Part shown: positions 9,369 to 18,988 of the stretch, one piece after another | Layout of the letters: each line of letters opens with the position of its first letter | Position numbering within the stretch: position 1 is the stretch's first letter | Assembly (NCBI RefSeq): GCF_003628555.1 | Contig: NZ_CP021731.1 | Span: 3,348,001-3,412,000 of the forward strand | From: Azoarcus sp. DN11 | Lineage (GTDB): Bacteria; Pseudomonadota; Gammaproteobacteria; Burkholderiales; Rhodocyclaceae | Direction: 5' to 3' | Length of the DNA: 64,000 nt | Position numbers and translations under genes: made by a program | Notes under the pieces: generated by a model | Told to the model about the DNA's origin: nothing | Databases searched by the model: none | Seen by the model: the letters and a program-made list of their open reading frames with translations, nothing else

Positions 9369-10298
9369 TCAGCCGCGGCGCGGCGTCAGCGCGCGGCGCA
9401 TCGTCCGGTGGCGGATGCCCGCCTCGACGAAGTCCTCCCCTTCCGGCGTGAAGCCGTGCCGCAGATAGAAGTCGACGGCGTCGATCTGCGCGTTCAGGAC
9501 GACCTCGCGGAAGCCGAGCCGATCGGCTTCCGCGACGAGGGCTTCGAGCATCAACCCGCCGATGCCCCGGTTGCGCCACAGGGCGGCGACGGCCATACGG
9601 CCAATATGCCCGTCGGGCAGCAGGCGGCCGGTGGCGACAACCTCGCCGGCGGCGGTCGTCGCCACCGCATGGCGGCAGTGCGGATCGCTGGCGTCGCGTT
9701 CGAGTTCGGCCGGCACGCCCTGCTCCATCACGAACACCCGTTCGCGCAGCGGCATGGCGAGCGCCGCGGCGTCGCGCCAGTCGAGGATGCGGATCGTCGG
9801 CGCAGCGTTCATGTTCGTCGTCTCCTCGATATCCACTTGCGTTCCGGGCGGCACCAGGTCGAACAGCTCGATGACGTCGTCGTTGCGCATGCGGATGCAG
9901 CCGTGCGACAGCGGCACGCCCATCGGCTGGTCGTCCGGCGTGCCGTGGATGTAGATGTAGCGGCGCATCGAGTCGACCTTGCCGAGCCGGTTGCGCCCCG
10001 GTTCGCAGCCGCTGAGCCACAGGATGCGCGAGAGGATCCAGTCACGCCCGGGGTGCTGCGCAGCGAGTGCCGGGGTCCAGGTCTCGCCCGTTGGACGCCG
10101 GCCGCGGAAGACAGCTGCCTTCGCCGCGCTGGCGCCGATCTTTGCGCGGATGCGATGGCGGCCGCGGGGCGTGCAGCCGCTGTCGCGGACTTCGCCCGGA
10201 CCATTGAGGGCCGTCGACACGCGGTAGCGGCGGATGCAGGTGCCGTCTGCCCCGAACAGGCTCAGGCGCTGCGTGGCGAGGTCGATCAGGATGCGCAT
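9369..10298 (-). CDS. L,D-transpeptidase (YkuD) fused to GNAT N-acetyltransferase
   Basis: One uninterrupted 309-codon frame. Residues 1-160 are a YkuD domain: MRILIDLATQRLSLFGADGT, then IYIHGTPDDQPMGVPLSHG ending in the SHGCIRM catalytic Cys motif. Residues 163-309 are a GNAT domain: VATGRLLPDGHIGRMAVAAL then RNRGIGGLMLEALVAEA, the acetyl-CoA pyrophosphate loop. No signal peptide is visible. The junction (VDIEETTNMNAAPTIRI) contains an ATG at 9812 preceded by GAGGAG about 9 bases upstream, so the acetyltransferase (9369-9812, 147 residues) could also be made as a separate polypeptide. Either a true fusion or two cistrons in the same frame without a stop. Sits 5 bases downstream of tadA. Confidence 0.82.
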   Translation of the reverse strand: MRILIDLATQRLSLFGADGTCIRRYRVSTALNGPGEVRDSGCTPRGRHRIRAKIGASAAKAAVFRGRRPTGETWTPALAAQHPGRDWILSRILWLSGCEPGRNRLGKVDSMRRYIYIHGTPDDQPMGVPLSHGCIRMRNDDVIELFDLVPPGTQVDIEETTNMNAAPTIRILDWRDAAALAMPLRERVFVMEQGVPAELERDASDPHCRHAVATTAAGEVVATGRLLPDGHIGRMAVAALWRNRGIGGLMLEALVAEADRLGFREVVLNAQIDAVDFYLRHGFTPEGEDFVEAGIRHRTMRRALTPRRG

Positions 10299-10303
10299 GG
10301 TCG

Positions 10304-10822
<519 letters not shown>

Positions 10823-11230
10823 TCAGGCTGCGGCGGTCGCCTTCTCGAGCTTGGCCTTGAGACGCTGGGCGGTCTTCTCGGCGCCGACGACGAAGCGGCT
10901 GTGCCTGCCGCGGGCGACTTCCTCGAGGGCGTCGCGCGCGGTGAATTCGAAGGTCACGGCGGGGCCGTTCACCTCCACGAGCTTCACGGTGATCTCGACC
11001 CACATGCCCAGCAGGGTCGCGCCGACGTGGTCGAGCTCAACGCGCGTGCCGACCGAATCCTTGCCGGCTTCGATGTTTTCCAGCAGCAGGTCGCGGCACA
11101 CGACTTCGATGTCGTAGAGCAGCGCGGGGGTGGAGTAGACGCGGCAGTCGTCGCCCATGAAGCCGATGGTGCGGCCCTTGTCGATGTCGTAGCGGCGGGT
11201 GGACGTCAGTCCGGCTTTGAGTTCGCTCAT
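10823..11230 (-). CDS. Hotdog-fold acyl-CoA thioesterase (FlK-like)
   Basis: 135 residues from the ATG at 11230, which has AAGGAG about 8 bases upstream; a longer in-frame start at 11302 lacks such a site. The sequence (VGTRVELDHVGATLLGMWVE, then FEFTARDALEEVARGRHSRF) matches the thioesterase family related to fluoroacetyl-CoA thioesterase. Such proteins hydrolyse acyl-CoA and free CoA. It is the last gene of the phenylacetate module, directly after the NDP-forming acyl-CoA synthetase, so it may recover CoA from aromatic or dead-end acyl-CoAs; that role is inference. Confidence 0.78.
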   Translation of the reverse strand: MSELKAGLTSTRRYDIDKGRTIGFMGDDCRVYSTPALLYDIEVVCRDLLLENIEAGKDSVGTRVELDHVGATLLGMWVEITVKLVEVNGPAVTFEFTARDALEEVARGRHSRFVVGAEKTAQRLKAKLEKATAAA

Positions 11231-11305
11231 CTTCCAGTCTCCTTGGTGTAGGACGCCGGTCCCAGCCGGCGTCGGATTCGGTGCGGTTTGGTAGTGCGTC
11301 AATGC

Positions 11306-13390
11306 TTACTTGTTGCGTTCGCGGATCGCGTAGGCTTCGAGGCGGGCCTCGACGTAGCGCGCGAGCGCCTGCGTGCCGCGGCCACAGTTGCGGAACACGC
11401 ACACGCCCTGATCCATCAGCTTCGCGGCCATCGCGTCGTAGAGCGAGCCGCCGTCGACGATGCCGATGACGGGCTTGTCGCTCTTCGCGGCGAGCGGCGG
11501 GTAGATGTGCACCGTGCCGTTCGGATCGGACAGGTCGTAGCCGGGGCGCAGCTTGCTGGTTTCGAGGCCACGGATCGACGGCGCGGTCGGGTCGAGGCCG
11601 ACGACGACGGCGTCGATGTTGGGGTCGTCGAGGAAGGCTGCGGTGATCTGCAGGTGAGCCTCGTCGTCGGCGCCGGGGTTGATGTCGATGGAGTTGCGCA
11701 CCTCGACCAGCGCGGCGAGGCGCTTGGCGGCGAGGATGGCCTGTACGCGCTCGACCGTCGCGGCTTCGAGCGCGCCCATTTCGAGCGATCCCGTTTCCGT
11801 CGCGATCGAATCGGCCATGCCGACCGCCTCGAAACCCGCGCCGCTGATCGCGCCGAGGCGCTTGCCGACTTTCTTGCCGTGCAGCGCGCCGGCGATGTAG
11901 AAGAGGTCGTCGAAGGTGTTGAAGTCCTCGGCGACGATCGCGCCGGCCTGGCGCAGCACGGCCTCGAAGAGGACCGGGTCGCCGGCGATCGACGCGGTAT
12001 GGCCCATCACGCCGCCTGCGCCCGCTTCGGTGCGGCCGGACTTGTACACCACGACCTGCTTGCCGTTTAGCACCGCCTTGCGCACCGCGCGCGCAAAGTC
12101 GAGGCCGTCGCCGTCCTTGAAGCCTTCGATGTAGATGCCGAGCGTGTCGATGCCTTCACGTTCGGCGAAGAAGCCCAGCATGTCGCCGTGCGTGAGGTCG
12201 GTCTGGTTGCCCAGCGCGAGCATGTAGGCTGGGTCGAGCCAGGGGTTCTGCGAGATGCGCGTGATCATGAAGGCGCCGGACTGGCTCAGCATCACCGAGT
12301 TGCGCTGGGCCTTCTTCTGCGGCTTGGGCAGGCGTTCGAGCGGGATGAACCAGGAGTCGTACCCGCCCGGGTGCGAGACGACGCCGAGGCAGTTCGCGCC
12401 GAGGAAGACGGGGCCGCCGCCCGGATTCGCGTGCGCGGCGTTGATCTTCGCGGCGAGCACCGCGGCCGGTTCGCGGCTCTTGGCCGTTTCGCCGAGGCCG
12501 CCGGGGATCAGCATCACGGATTCGACGGCGTCGGTCGCGATGATCTCGTCGACGAGCTCATACACCGCGTCGGAGGGGACCGCGACGATCAGGAGATCGA
12601 GCTTCGCCGGCAGCGCGCGCAGGCTTTCGACGCAGCGCACGCCGTCGATCTCGGTCTCGCCAGGGCGGATGATGGTCAGCTTGTTCTTCGCATAGCCGCT
12701 GCCCATCAGGTTCTTGAGGATGATGCGGCCGAAGTTCATGCCGCTCGCGGAGACGCCGACGATGCCGATCGACTGGGGGTGGATCAGCTTGTCGATCTTG
12801 TGCACGGGACGCGGCAGGCGGCCGGCGACGGGCTTGCCGAACTCCACGCGCGCGACGCCGACGGTCGGCTTCTTCGCGAACTGCACCTGATCGAGTTCGA
12901 TGCGCTGGATGACGAATCCGGACTGCGGGTTCTGCGCCGAATATTCGCGACCGAGGCCCAGCATCAGGCCGAAGCAGAATTCCAGCACGGGGTCGGGCGC
13001 ACGGCGGCCGTCGCGCTGCGCGAGCGCGGCCATCTTCTGGTAGGCGACGGTGCGGCGGAACAGGCGCAGGAAATCGGCGGCGTCGGTCAACTCGACCGAG
13101 GCGGAGACGGCGGCACGGTCCTTGCGGAAATTGGCGCGGTCGAGCGCACCGTCGAGGCCGCCCGCTCCCGCGGTGAGGACCATGCCGAATTCGCGCGTGT
13201 TTTCGAGGGCGATGCGCAGGTCGACGCCGCCGGGGGCGCCTTCGGCGAGCGCCGCGCCGAAGCTCGCGACGAAGCGTTCGCACTCGGCGGCGTCGAGGGC
13301 GTTCCTCCCCTGCCCTGCCGCCTGCCTGAACAGCTCGCCGGTCGCGGCATTCAGCGCGTCGCCGGGACTGATGGTGGTCCGATCATTCAC
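11306..13390 (-). CDS. NDP-forming acyl-CoA synthetase-like protein with incomplete N-terminal ATP-grasp region
   Basis: 694 residues. From about 200 the order is CoA-binding Rossmann domain (IHPQSIGIVGVSASGMNFGR, GANCLGV), then the two succinyl-CoA-synthetase-like ligase domains, with the phospho-His loop GVMGHTASIAGD near 470. These resemble acetate-CoA ligase (ADP-forming) alpha domains. The N-terminal 190 residues look like only the second half of an ATP-grasp module (LRIALENTREFGMVLTAGAG, ADFLRLFRRTVAYQKM, ending IELDQVQFAKKPTVGVARVE); the nucleotide-binding first half is not visible. It lies 73 bases downstream of padJ and is likely part of the pad operon. It may be an aryl-CoA ligase or CoA-binding partner needing a separate ATP-grasp subunit. 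Confidence 0.72.
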   Translation of the reverse strand: MNDRTTISPGDALNAATGELFRQAAGQGRNALDAAECERFVASFGAALAEGAPGGVDLRIALENTREFGMVLTAGAGGLDGALDRANFRKDRAAVSASVELTDAADFLRLFRRTVAYQKMAALAQRDGRRAPDPVLEFCFGLMLGLGREYSAQNPQSGFVIQRIELDQVQFAKKPTVGVARVEFGKPVAGRLPRPVHKIDKLIHPQSIGIVGVSASGMNFGRIILKNLMGSGYAKNKLTIIRPGETEIDGVRCVESLRALPAKLDLLIVAVPSDAVYELVDEIIATDAVESVMLIPGGLGETAKSREPAAVLAAKINAAHANPGGGPVFLGANCLGVVSHPGGYDSWFIPLERLPKPQKKAQRNSVMLSQSGAFMITRISQNPWLDPAYMLALGNQTDLTHGDMLGFFAEREGIDTLGIYIEGFKDGDGLDFARAVRKAVLNGKQVVVYKSGRTEAGAGGVMGHTASIAGDPVLFEAVLRQAGAIVAEDFNTFDDLFYIAGALHGKKVGKRLGAISGAGFEAVGMADSIATETGSLEMGALEAATVERVQAILAAKRLAALVEVRNSIDINPGADDEAHLQITAAFLDDPNIDAVVVGLDPTAPSIRGLETSKLRPGYDLSDPNGTVHIYPPLAAKSDKPVIGIVDGGSLYDAMAAKLMDQGVCVFRNCGRGTQALARYVEARLEAYAIRERNK

Positions 13391-13463
13391 TGTGTTGTCT
13401 CCGTCCGTGCCACATTTGCCGTGGCCGTTGTTTGTTTTCGTACCCTTGGCAAAACCCCCTGCA

Positions 13464-14822
13464 TTACCCCTTCGGCCGCTTGTCGATCACGCGCTTGGCC
13501 TTGCCGACCTGCGTGCGCTCGATGCGGCCCGTATCGACGATCTGGACGTCCGCGCTCACGCCCACCCGGCTCTTGATCTCGTGCCGGATTTCGGCGGCGA
13601 TCTTCGAGCGCTGGGCGTCGGTGAGCGCGTCGGACAGGTCGTGGCGCACCTCGGCGAGCACCGTGAGTTCGTCCATGTGGCCCGGCCGCGTGATCTGCAG
13701 CTGGTAGTGGCCGCAGAGTTGGTCGTGGCGCAGGATGATTTCCTCGATCTGGGTCGGGAAGACGTTCACGCCGCGGATGATCAGCATGTCGTCGCTGCGG
13801 CCGGTGATCTTGCCCATGCGGCGCATCGTGCGCGCGGTGCCGGGCAGCAGCATCGTCAGGTCGCGGGTGCGATAGCGGATGATGGGCAGGGCTTCCTTCG
13901 TCAGCGAGGTGAACACGAGCTCGCCGGGCGTGCCGTCGGGCAGCACTTCGCCGGTCACCGGGTCGATGATTTCCGGGTAGAAGTGGTCTTCCCAGATGTG
14001 CGGGCCGTCCTTGGTCTCGATGCATTCGCAGGCGACGCCCGGGCCGATCACTTCGGACAGACCGTAGATGTCGATGGCGTCGATGCCCAGCCGCGTCTCG
14101 ATCTCGCGGCGCATCTCGTTGGTCCAGGGCTCGGCGCCGAACACACCGATGCGCAGCGTCGTCGAGGCGGGGTCGATGCCCTGCTCCTGCAGCCCGTCGG
14201 CGACCGTGAGCATGTAGGACGGGGTCGCCATCATCATCGTCGGCTTGAACTCGCGGATCAGCTGGATCTGCTTCTCGGTGTTGCCACCGCCCATCGGGAT
14301 CATGGTCGCGCCCAGCGCCTCGCCGCCGTAGTGGGCGCCGAGACCGCCGGTGAAGAGGCCGTAGCCGTAGGAGTTGAGGATGATGTCGTCGGGGGTGCCG
14401 CCGGCCGCACGCAGCGAACGCGCGACCACCGAGCCCCACATCGCGATGTCGTTTTTCGTGTAGCCAACCACCGTCGGCAGGCCCGTGGTACCCGAGGACG
14501 CATGCACGCGCACGATGTCGCGCATCGGCACGGCGAACAGTCCGTAGGGATAGTTCTCGCGCAGCTCCTTCTTGGTCGTGAAGGGGAAGCGCGAGAGGTC
14601 GGAGAGCTGCTTGAGGTCCGACGGGTGCACGCCCGCCGCGTCGAAAGCCTGACGATAGTGCGCGACGTTGTCGTAAGCGTGCTGCAGGCTCCACTTGAGC
14701 CGTTCGAGCTGCAGCGCGGCGAGTTCGTCGCGGCTCGCCTTCTCGATCGGATCGAGCGTCTCCGGCGCCGCGCCCTTCCCCATTGCACCTTTAGCTGCTG
14801 CAAAACCGTCCCTAGCCGACAT
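13464..14822 (-). CDS. padJ: Phenylacetate-CoA ligase, anaerobic pathway
   Basis: 452 residues of the PaaK/PadJ branch of AMP-forming ligases. VRVHASSGTTGLPTVVGYTK is the phosphate-binding loop, FGAEPWTNEMRREIE and DIYGLSEVIGPGVACEC the adenylate-binding region, RYRTRDLTMLLPGTARTMRR with KITGRSDDMLIIRGVNVFP the hinge, and QVGKAKRV near the end carries the catalytic Lys. It activates phenylacetate to phenylacetyl-CoA with ATP in the cytoplasm, the first step of the pathway encoded upstream. Its start overlaps the padI stop by 11 bases. Assignment to the anaerobic isoenzyme rests on the pad gene context. Confidence 0.93.
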   Translation of the reverse strand: MSARDGFAAAKGAMGKGAAPETLDPIEKASRDELAALQLERLKWSLQHAYDNVAHYRQAFDAAGVHPSDLKQLSDLSRFPFTTKKELRENYPYGLFAVPMRDIVRVHASSGTTGLPTVVGYTKNDIAMWGSVVARSLRAAGGTPDDIILNSYGYGLFTGGLGAHYGGEALGATMIPMGGGNTEKQIQLIREFKPTMMMATPSYMLTVADGLQEQGIDPASTTLRIGVFGAEPWTNEMRREIETRLGIDAIDIYGLSEVIGPGVACECIETKDGPHIWEDHFYPEIIDPVTGEVLPDGTPGELVFTSLTKEALPIIRYRTRDLTMLLPGTARTMRRMGKITGRSDDMLIIRGVNVFPTQIEEIILRHDQLCGHYQLQITRPGHMDELTVLAEVRHDLSDALTDAQRSKIAAEIRHEIKSRVGVSADVQIVDTGRIERTQVGKAKRVIDKRPKG

Positions 14823-16152
14823 GTGCGTGCTCCGTCATACGTTCAACGAATTTCTGGTTTTCAACGACTTTCTTCTGGATGTGTTCGACCTGCTCCGGCG
14901 ACAGATGGCGGAAGCGGCCCATCGCCTTGAGATAGTCGGTGACCGGCAGCGGATCATCCACCGATTTCGTGAAGTGTAGCCCGTCCTGCGGGGTATATTC
15001 CCACAGCATCACGAAGTTGGTCTCGACAGCCTTGCGCGCGACTTCCATGTTGAGGTTCGACGGGAAGCGCCAGCCGGTCGTGCAGGGCGAATAGACGTGC
15101 AGGTAGGCGAAACCGGTCTTGGACGCGGCGATGGCCTTGTCGAGCTTGTCGTAGAGGTCCTCCATGTAGGCCGTGGAGGCCGTGGCGACGTAGGCGCAGC
15201 GGTGGTTCACCATGATCAGCGGCAGGTTCTTCGCGTCCTGCGTCTTGCCGTGCGAGGCCTCGCCCACCGGCGTCGTCGAGGTCCAGGCGCCGTAGGGCGT
15301 GCAACTCGAACGCTGCATGCCGGTGTTCATGTAGCCCTCGTTGTCGACCACCATGAACAGCATCTGCTCGCCGCGCTCGGCCGCGCCGGAGAGCGACTGG
15401 AAGCCGACGTCCGACGCCCCGCCGTCGCCGGCGATCGCCAGCGCCTGCACGTCGCGGCCGACGCGCTTGTACTGGCGCTTGATGCCGGCCAGCATCGCCG
15501 CGGTGTTGGTGAGCAGCGGGTGGAAGACGGGAACCTTGGTGCCGGTGGTGCCGTTGAAGCCGACCGAGCCCATGCCCGGCACGCAGCCCGGGGGCGTCGC
15601 GAGCACGGTGTCGGGGCCGACGCGGCGCAGCGTGTGGCGCATCAGGAGTTCCGTGTTGCAGCCCTGGCAGCCGGCGAGGCCCGGTGCGAAGAGGTCTTCC
15701 CAGTCGCCGACTTCGTTGTAGATGTTGGCGGTGGTGACGTATTTCAGCGCGCCGTGCGGACAGGCGGGCACGCACGCCGGGTTGCCGTCGCAGGTGTCGC
15801 ACTTCGACACGTGGCCTGCGGTTTCATCCAGCGCGATGCCGGCGTAGGCACAGCCGACGGTGCACAGGAGGCAATCGACGCATTTGCTCGCGTCCCAGCC
15901 GATCACGCCGGTGGTGCCATCCTTGTTCAGCGCGCCCGCGGGGCAGACGGTCACGCACTTCGGGTCGGCGCACTGGCGGCACAGCGCGAGTTCAAAGGTC
16001 TTGTCCGGCGCGCCCTCGCGGCCATAGATCTGGATGCGCGAACGCGCGATGTCGTCCGTGCCGGTCTTGGCCTGCGCGCAGGCCGTCATGCAATCGCCGC
16101 AACCGTCGCACTTGGCGGGGTCGAAGGCGATGGTGCTGTAAGCTCGTCCCAT
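14812..16152 (-). CDS. padI: Phenylglyoxylate:acceptor oxidoreductase, TPP-binding beta subunit with N-terminal ferredoxin domain
   Basis: 446 residues. The first 125 residues are a poly-ferredoxin: CDGCGDCMTACAQ, CRQCADPKCVTVCP, CVDCLLCTVGC and CDTCDGNPACVPACPHG give four Cys clusters. The rest is the thiamine diphosphate subunit of the 2-oxoacid oxidoreductase superfamily (GCQGCNTELLMR, then AIAGDGGASDVGFQSL, the GDG...N cofactor motif, followed by VDNEGYMNTGMQ). It decarboxylates phenylglyoxylate and, with CoA, makes benzoyl-CoA. Fusion of the ferredoxin module to the beta subunit is characteristic of the Pad enzyme of Azoarcus/Thauera. Ten bases separate it from padH. Confidence 0.92.
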   Translation of the reverse strand: MGRAYSTIAFDPAKCDGCGDCMTACAQAKTGTDDIARSRIQIYGREGAPDKTFELALCRQCADPKCVTVCPAGALNKDGTTGVIGWDASKCVDCLLCTVGCAYAGIALDETAGHVSKCDTCDGNPACVPACPHGALKYVTTANIYNEVGDWEDLFAPGLAGCQGCNTELLMRHTLRRVGPDTVLATPPGCVPGMGSVGFNGTTGTKVPVFHPLLTNTAAMLAGIKRQYKRVGRDVQALAIAGDGGASDVGFQSLSGAAERGEQMLFMVVDNEGYMNTGMQRSSCTPYGAWTSTTPVGEASHGKTQDAKNLPLIMVNHRCAYVATASTAYMEDLYDKLDKAIAASKTGFAYLHVYSPCTTGWRFPSNLNMEVARKAVETNFVMLWEYTPQDGLHFTKSVDDPLPVTDYLKAMGRFRHLSPEQVEHIQKKVVENQKFVERMTEHAHVG

Positions 16153-16162
16153 TGATGGCTCC

Positions 16163-17431
16163 TTAGCGCCAGGTCTGCGACATGATTTCGCGGCCCACTG
16201 CGAGCGGGTTCGCGACGAAGCGGCTGCGCAGCGGTGTGAGGTCGATGCGGCGCAGGATCAGCTGCGCCATGACGCCGCCGTCGAAGAATTCGTTCACCCC
16301 GAAGATGCCGGTGAGGCAGCCGTCCGGCGCGAAGATCGCCTTGAGGTAGCGCCCGGTCTTCTCGTCGAAGCGCGTGACCACCTCGCCCCCCTCCGGCACC
16401 GTGCTCGACCCGACCGAAATCGCGTGGCGGCCGAAGAAGTGATAGGTGTTGAGCGGCACGCCGCTCGCGTAATCCTTGATGCCGGGGTCGCCCGCCATCG
16501 CCATGCCGGCGACGCGCCCCTGGATCGTGGCGTCGGGCAGGATCGCGTTCATCACTTTCGTATCGGTGAAGAAGCCGCGCGCCTGCGCACAGTCGCCTGC
16601 GGCCCACACGTTGGCGGCAGTGGTCTGCATGCGGTCATCGACGAGGATGCCCTGCTGGTGCTCGACGCCACTGCCGTTGAGGTAGGCCATGTCCGGCTTC
16701 ACCCCGGTCGCGACGAGCAGCAGGTCGGCTTCCAGCGTCGTGCCGTTTTCCAACGTGAGCTTCGCGCCCGCCGCCGAGGGTTCGAGGCGCACGACGCGGC
16801 TGCCGGTCATGATCTTCGCCCCCGCGTCGCGGAAGGCTTGCTCGATCATGTCGGCGGCGACCTTGTCGAAGTAGCCGGACGTGAGCTGGTCGCTCATCTC
16901 GACGATGGTGACGCTCGCGCCGGCTTTCACGAGGTTCTCGGCGGCGTGCATGCCGACGAGGCCCGCGCCGAGCACGACCGCCTGCTTCGATTTGGCGATC
17001 GCGCCGCGCAGCTTCAGCGCGTCATCCAGCGTGCGCAGCACGTGGAACGAGACCGTGTCGATGCCGGGGATGGGCGGGATCGCGGGCGAGGCGCCGGTCG
17101 CGAGCAACAGCTTTTCATAGACGACGGAGGATCCGTCTGCGAGCTCGGCGGTGTTGCGGTCGGCGTGCAGCGCCTTCAGCGCCGACTCGGGCCGGTAGCT
17201 CACCTTGTTGCGGGCGAAGAAGTCTTCGTCGCGCAGGAAGATGCGCGCGGGCGCGGACTTGCCGGACACGACGTAGGGCAGCACGGTGGGCGAGTACGGC
17301 AGGTGCGAATCGCGCGTGACGACGGTGAGGCTTCCCTCCGGGTCGTGCATGCGGATCGCGTTGATCGCCTCGAGCGCCGCGTGGCTGCTGCCGGCGATCA
17401 GGTATTTGGTGTGTTCGATGGCTCGGTCCAT
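16163..17431 (-). CDS. padH: Phenylglyoxylate:acceptor oxidoreductase, NAD-binding flavoprotein subunit
   Basis: 422 residues of the pyridine-nucleotide-disulfide reductase fold: an N-terminal FAD site (YLIAGSSHAALEAINAIR), the NAD site (KQAVVLGAGLVGMHAAENLV) near 150 and the second FAD motif VWAAGDCAQARGF near 280. There is no redox-active Cys pair. In the phenylglyoxylate complex this subunit passes electrons from the Fe-S clusters to NAD+, which separates the Pad enzyme from plain ferredoxin-linked relatives. It lies between padG (7 bases) and padI (10 bases). Confidence 0.92.
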   Translation of the reverse strand: MDRAIEHTKYLIAGSSHAALEAINAIRMHDPEGSLTVVTRDSHLPYSPTVLPYVVSGKSAPARIFLRDEDFFARNKVSYRPESALKALHADRNTAELADGSSVVYEKLLLATGASPAIPPIPGIDTVSFHVLRTLDDALKLRGAIAKSKQAVVLGAGLVGMHAAENLVKAGASVTIVEMSDQLTSGYFDKVAADMIEQAFRDAGAKIMTGSRVVRLEPSAAGAKLTLENGTTLEADLLLVATGVKPDMAYLNGSGVEHQQGILVDDRMQTTAANVWAAGDCAQARGFFTDTKVMNAILPDATIQGRVAGMAMAGDPGIKDYASGVPLNTYHFFGRHAISVGSSTVPEGGEVVTRFDEKTGRYLKAIFAPDGCLTGIFGVNEFFDGGVMAQLILRRIDLTPLRSRFVANPLAVGREIMSQTWR

Positions 17432-17438
17432 GCTGGCC

Positions 17439-18692
17439 TCAATCCTTTTCGTTGAGCCACACGGGCTCGGTCGGGGCGGCTACGCCGTTCAGGAGGGCTT
17501 CGGTCTCGGCGATCACGCGATGCACGTGTGGGATCGTGATGTCGGCACCGGCCAGCCCGCCGATGAAGCTCATCGAGGGGATGAAGCGGCCGAGGCGATA
17601 CAGCACGCCCAGCGTCTCCTGGTACATCGGCCCGCAGTTCCAGCGGAAGCCTACCGAGCGGTCGATCACGCCCAGCGCCTTGACCTTGCCCAGCGCCTTC
17701 ATCAACGCCTCGACCGGGAAGGGGCTGAAGGTCTTGATTTTGACGAGGCCGACCTTCTTGCCGGCGTCGCGCGCCTCGTCGACCGCGTCCTTCGCGGCGC
17801 CGGACATGCTGCCGAGCGTCATGATCGCGAAGTCGGCGTCGTCGAGGCGGTACTCCTCGACCAGCGGCGCGAAGCTGCGGCCGATGCGCTTCGCCCAGTC
17901 GGCGTGCACCTCCTCGATCACGCGCAGCGCATTTTGCATGCCGGCGCACTGGCCCTTGCGGTAGCGCACAAAGGTCTGCGGGCCCTTGCCGGTGGTGCCG
18001 CCGGTGAGCGGATCGACCGCCATCGGGCGCAGCGGGTCGAGCGCGACGTGCCAGTTCACGTCCTTCTCGCCCATGAATTCATCCACGTCCGCCTGGTCCG
18101 GCATCTCGACGCGCGAGGCGCCGTAGGACAGGTAGTTGCCGTCGAGGCACACGTTCACCGGCAGCATCACGTCGTGGTGCTCGGCGATCTTGAACGCCAT
18201 CACGGTGGTGTCGAGCACTTCCTGCACGCTCTCGCAATACACCTGGATCCAGCCCGCCTCGCGCACCGTCATCGCGTCCTGGTGGCCGCCCCACACCGAT
18301 TGCGGCGTGATGCCGTCGCGCGTGACGATGGTCAGCACGATCGGCAGGCGCATGCCGGGGGTGCGGAAATACGGCTCGAACATGAAGGCGAGGCCGGGGC
18401 CGCAGGTCGCGGTGTAGGTGCGCGCACCGGCGAGCGCCCCGCCCTGCAGCACGGACAGCACCGAGTGCTCGCCTTCGGCATCGACGATGTCGGCGTCCAT
18501 GCGGCCGTCGGCGATCAGCTTCGCGAGGTGCTCGACGAGCGAGGACTGCGGCGTGATCGGGTACACCGACACCATGTCGGGCCGCGCGAGCGCGACGCCC
18601 AGCGCGGCGGCCTCGTTGCCTTCGGCGAGGATCACCTTCTGCTTGCGCGGCGCTTCGGCTGCCGCGGCCTTTTCCAGCGTGGCTGTCGTCAT
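17439..18692 (-). CDS. padG: Phenylglyoxylate:acceptor oxidoreductase, alpha subunit
   Basis: 417 residues from the ATG at 18692, which overlaps the padF stop in ATGA. It is the alpha (pyruvate-ferredoxin oxidoreductase PYR-domain) subunit: ALARPDMVSVYPITPQSSLV, ADIVDAEGEHSVLSVLQGGA, TATCGPGLAFMFEPYF and DAMTVREAGWIQVYCES are the family blocks. It forms half of the TPP active site with PadI. The set padE-F-G-H-I has the five-subunit composition expected for phenylglyoxylate dehydrogenase. The C-terminus ends EPVWLNEKD. Confidence 0.92.
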   Translation of the reverse strand: MTTATLEKAAAAEAPRKQKVILAEGNEAAALGVALARPDMVSVYPITPQSSLVEHLAKLIADGRMDADIVDAEGEHSVLSVLQGGALAGARTYTATCGPGLAFMFEPYFRTPGMRLPIVLTIVTRDGITPQSVWGGHQDAMTVREAGWIQVYCESVQEVLDTTVMAFKIAEHHDVMLPVNVCLDGNYLSYGASRVEMPDQADVDEFMGEKDVNWHVALDPLRPMAVDPLTGGTTGKGPQTFVRYRKGQCAGMQNALRVIEEVHADWAKRIGRSFAPLVEEYRLDDADFAIMTLGSMSGAAKDAVDEARDAGKKVGLVKIKTFSPFPVEALMKALGKVKALGVIDRSVGFRWNCGPMYQETLGVLYRLGRFIPSMSFIGGLAGADITIPHVHRVIAETEALLNGVAAPTEPVWLNEKD

Positions 18693-18988
18693 TGGGCTTC
18701 CCCCACCATCGTGATTGCCCGCTGCGGGCACTCGTTCGCGCAGATGCCACAGCCCTTGCAGGTCTTGAGGTTGAAGTCGAACCACGCGGCGTGCTCCTCG
18801 ACGCACTGCACCGGGCAGTACAGCCAGCACACCGCGCATTTCACGCATTTGTCGCGGTTCACCACCGGGCGCATGCTGCGCCAGTCGCCCGGCAGCATCG
18901 GGCTGACGACGGTCGCGACCGGACAGAGGTCGTCGGGAACGCCGGCCTGCTCCAGGTTGAAGAGTGGATAACTGTGGTGCCGGCTCAT
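18689..18988 (-). CDS. padF: Phenylglyoxylate:acceptor oxidoreductase, ferredoxin (delta) subunit
   Basis: 99 residues with two [4Fe-4S] motifs, CVKCAVCWLYCPVQCVEEH and CKGCGICANECPQRA, preceded by a 45-residue leader (MSRHHSYPLFNLEQAGVPDD). It is the delta-type subunit found in four- and five-subunit 2-oxoacid:acceptor oxidoreductases, relaying electrons from the TPP site. Both ends overlap neighbouring pad genes in 4-base ATGA junctions, so stoichiometric co-translation with PadE and PadG is likely. Confidence 0.93.
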   Translation of the reverse strand: MSRHHSYPLFNLEQAGVPDDLCPVATVVSPMLPGDWRSMRPVVNRDKCVKCAVCWLYCPVQCVEEHAAWFDFNLKTCKGCGICANECPQRAITMVGEAQ

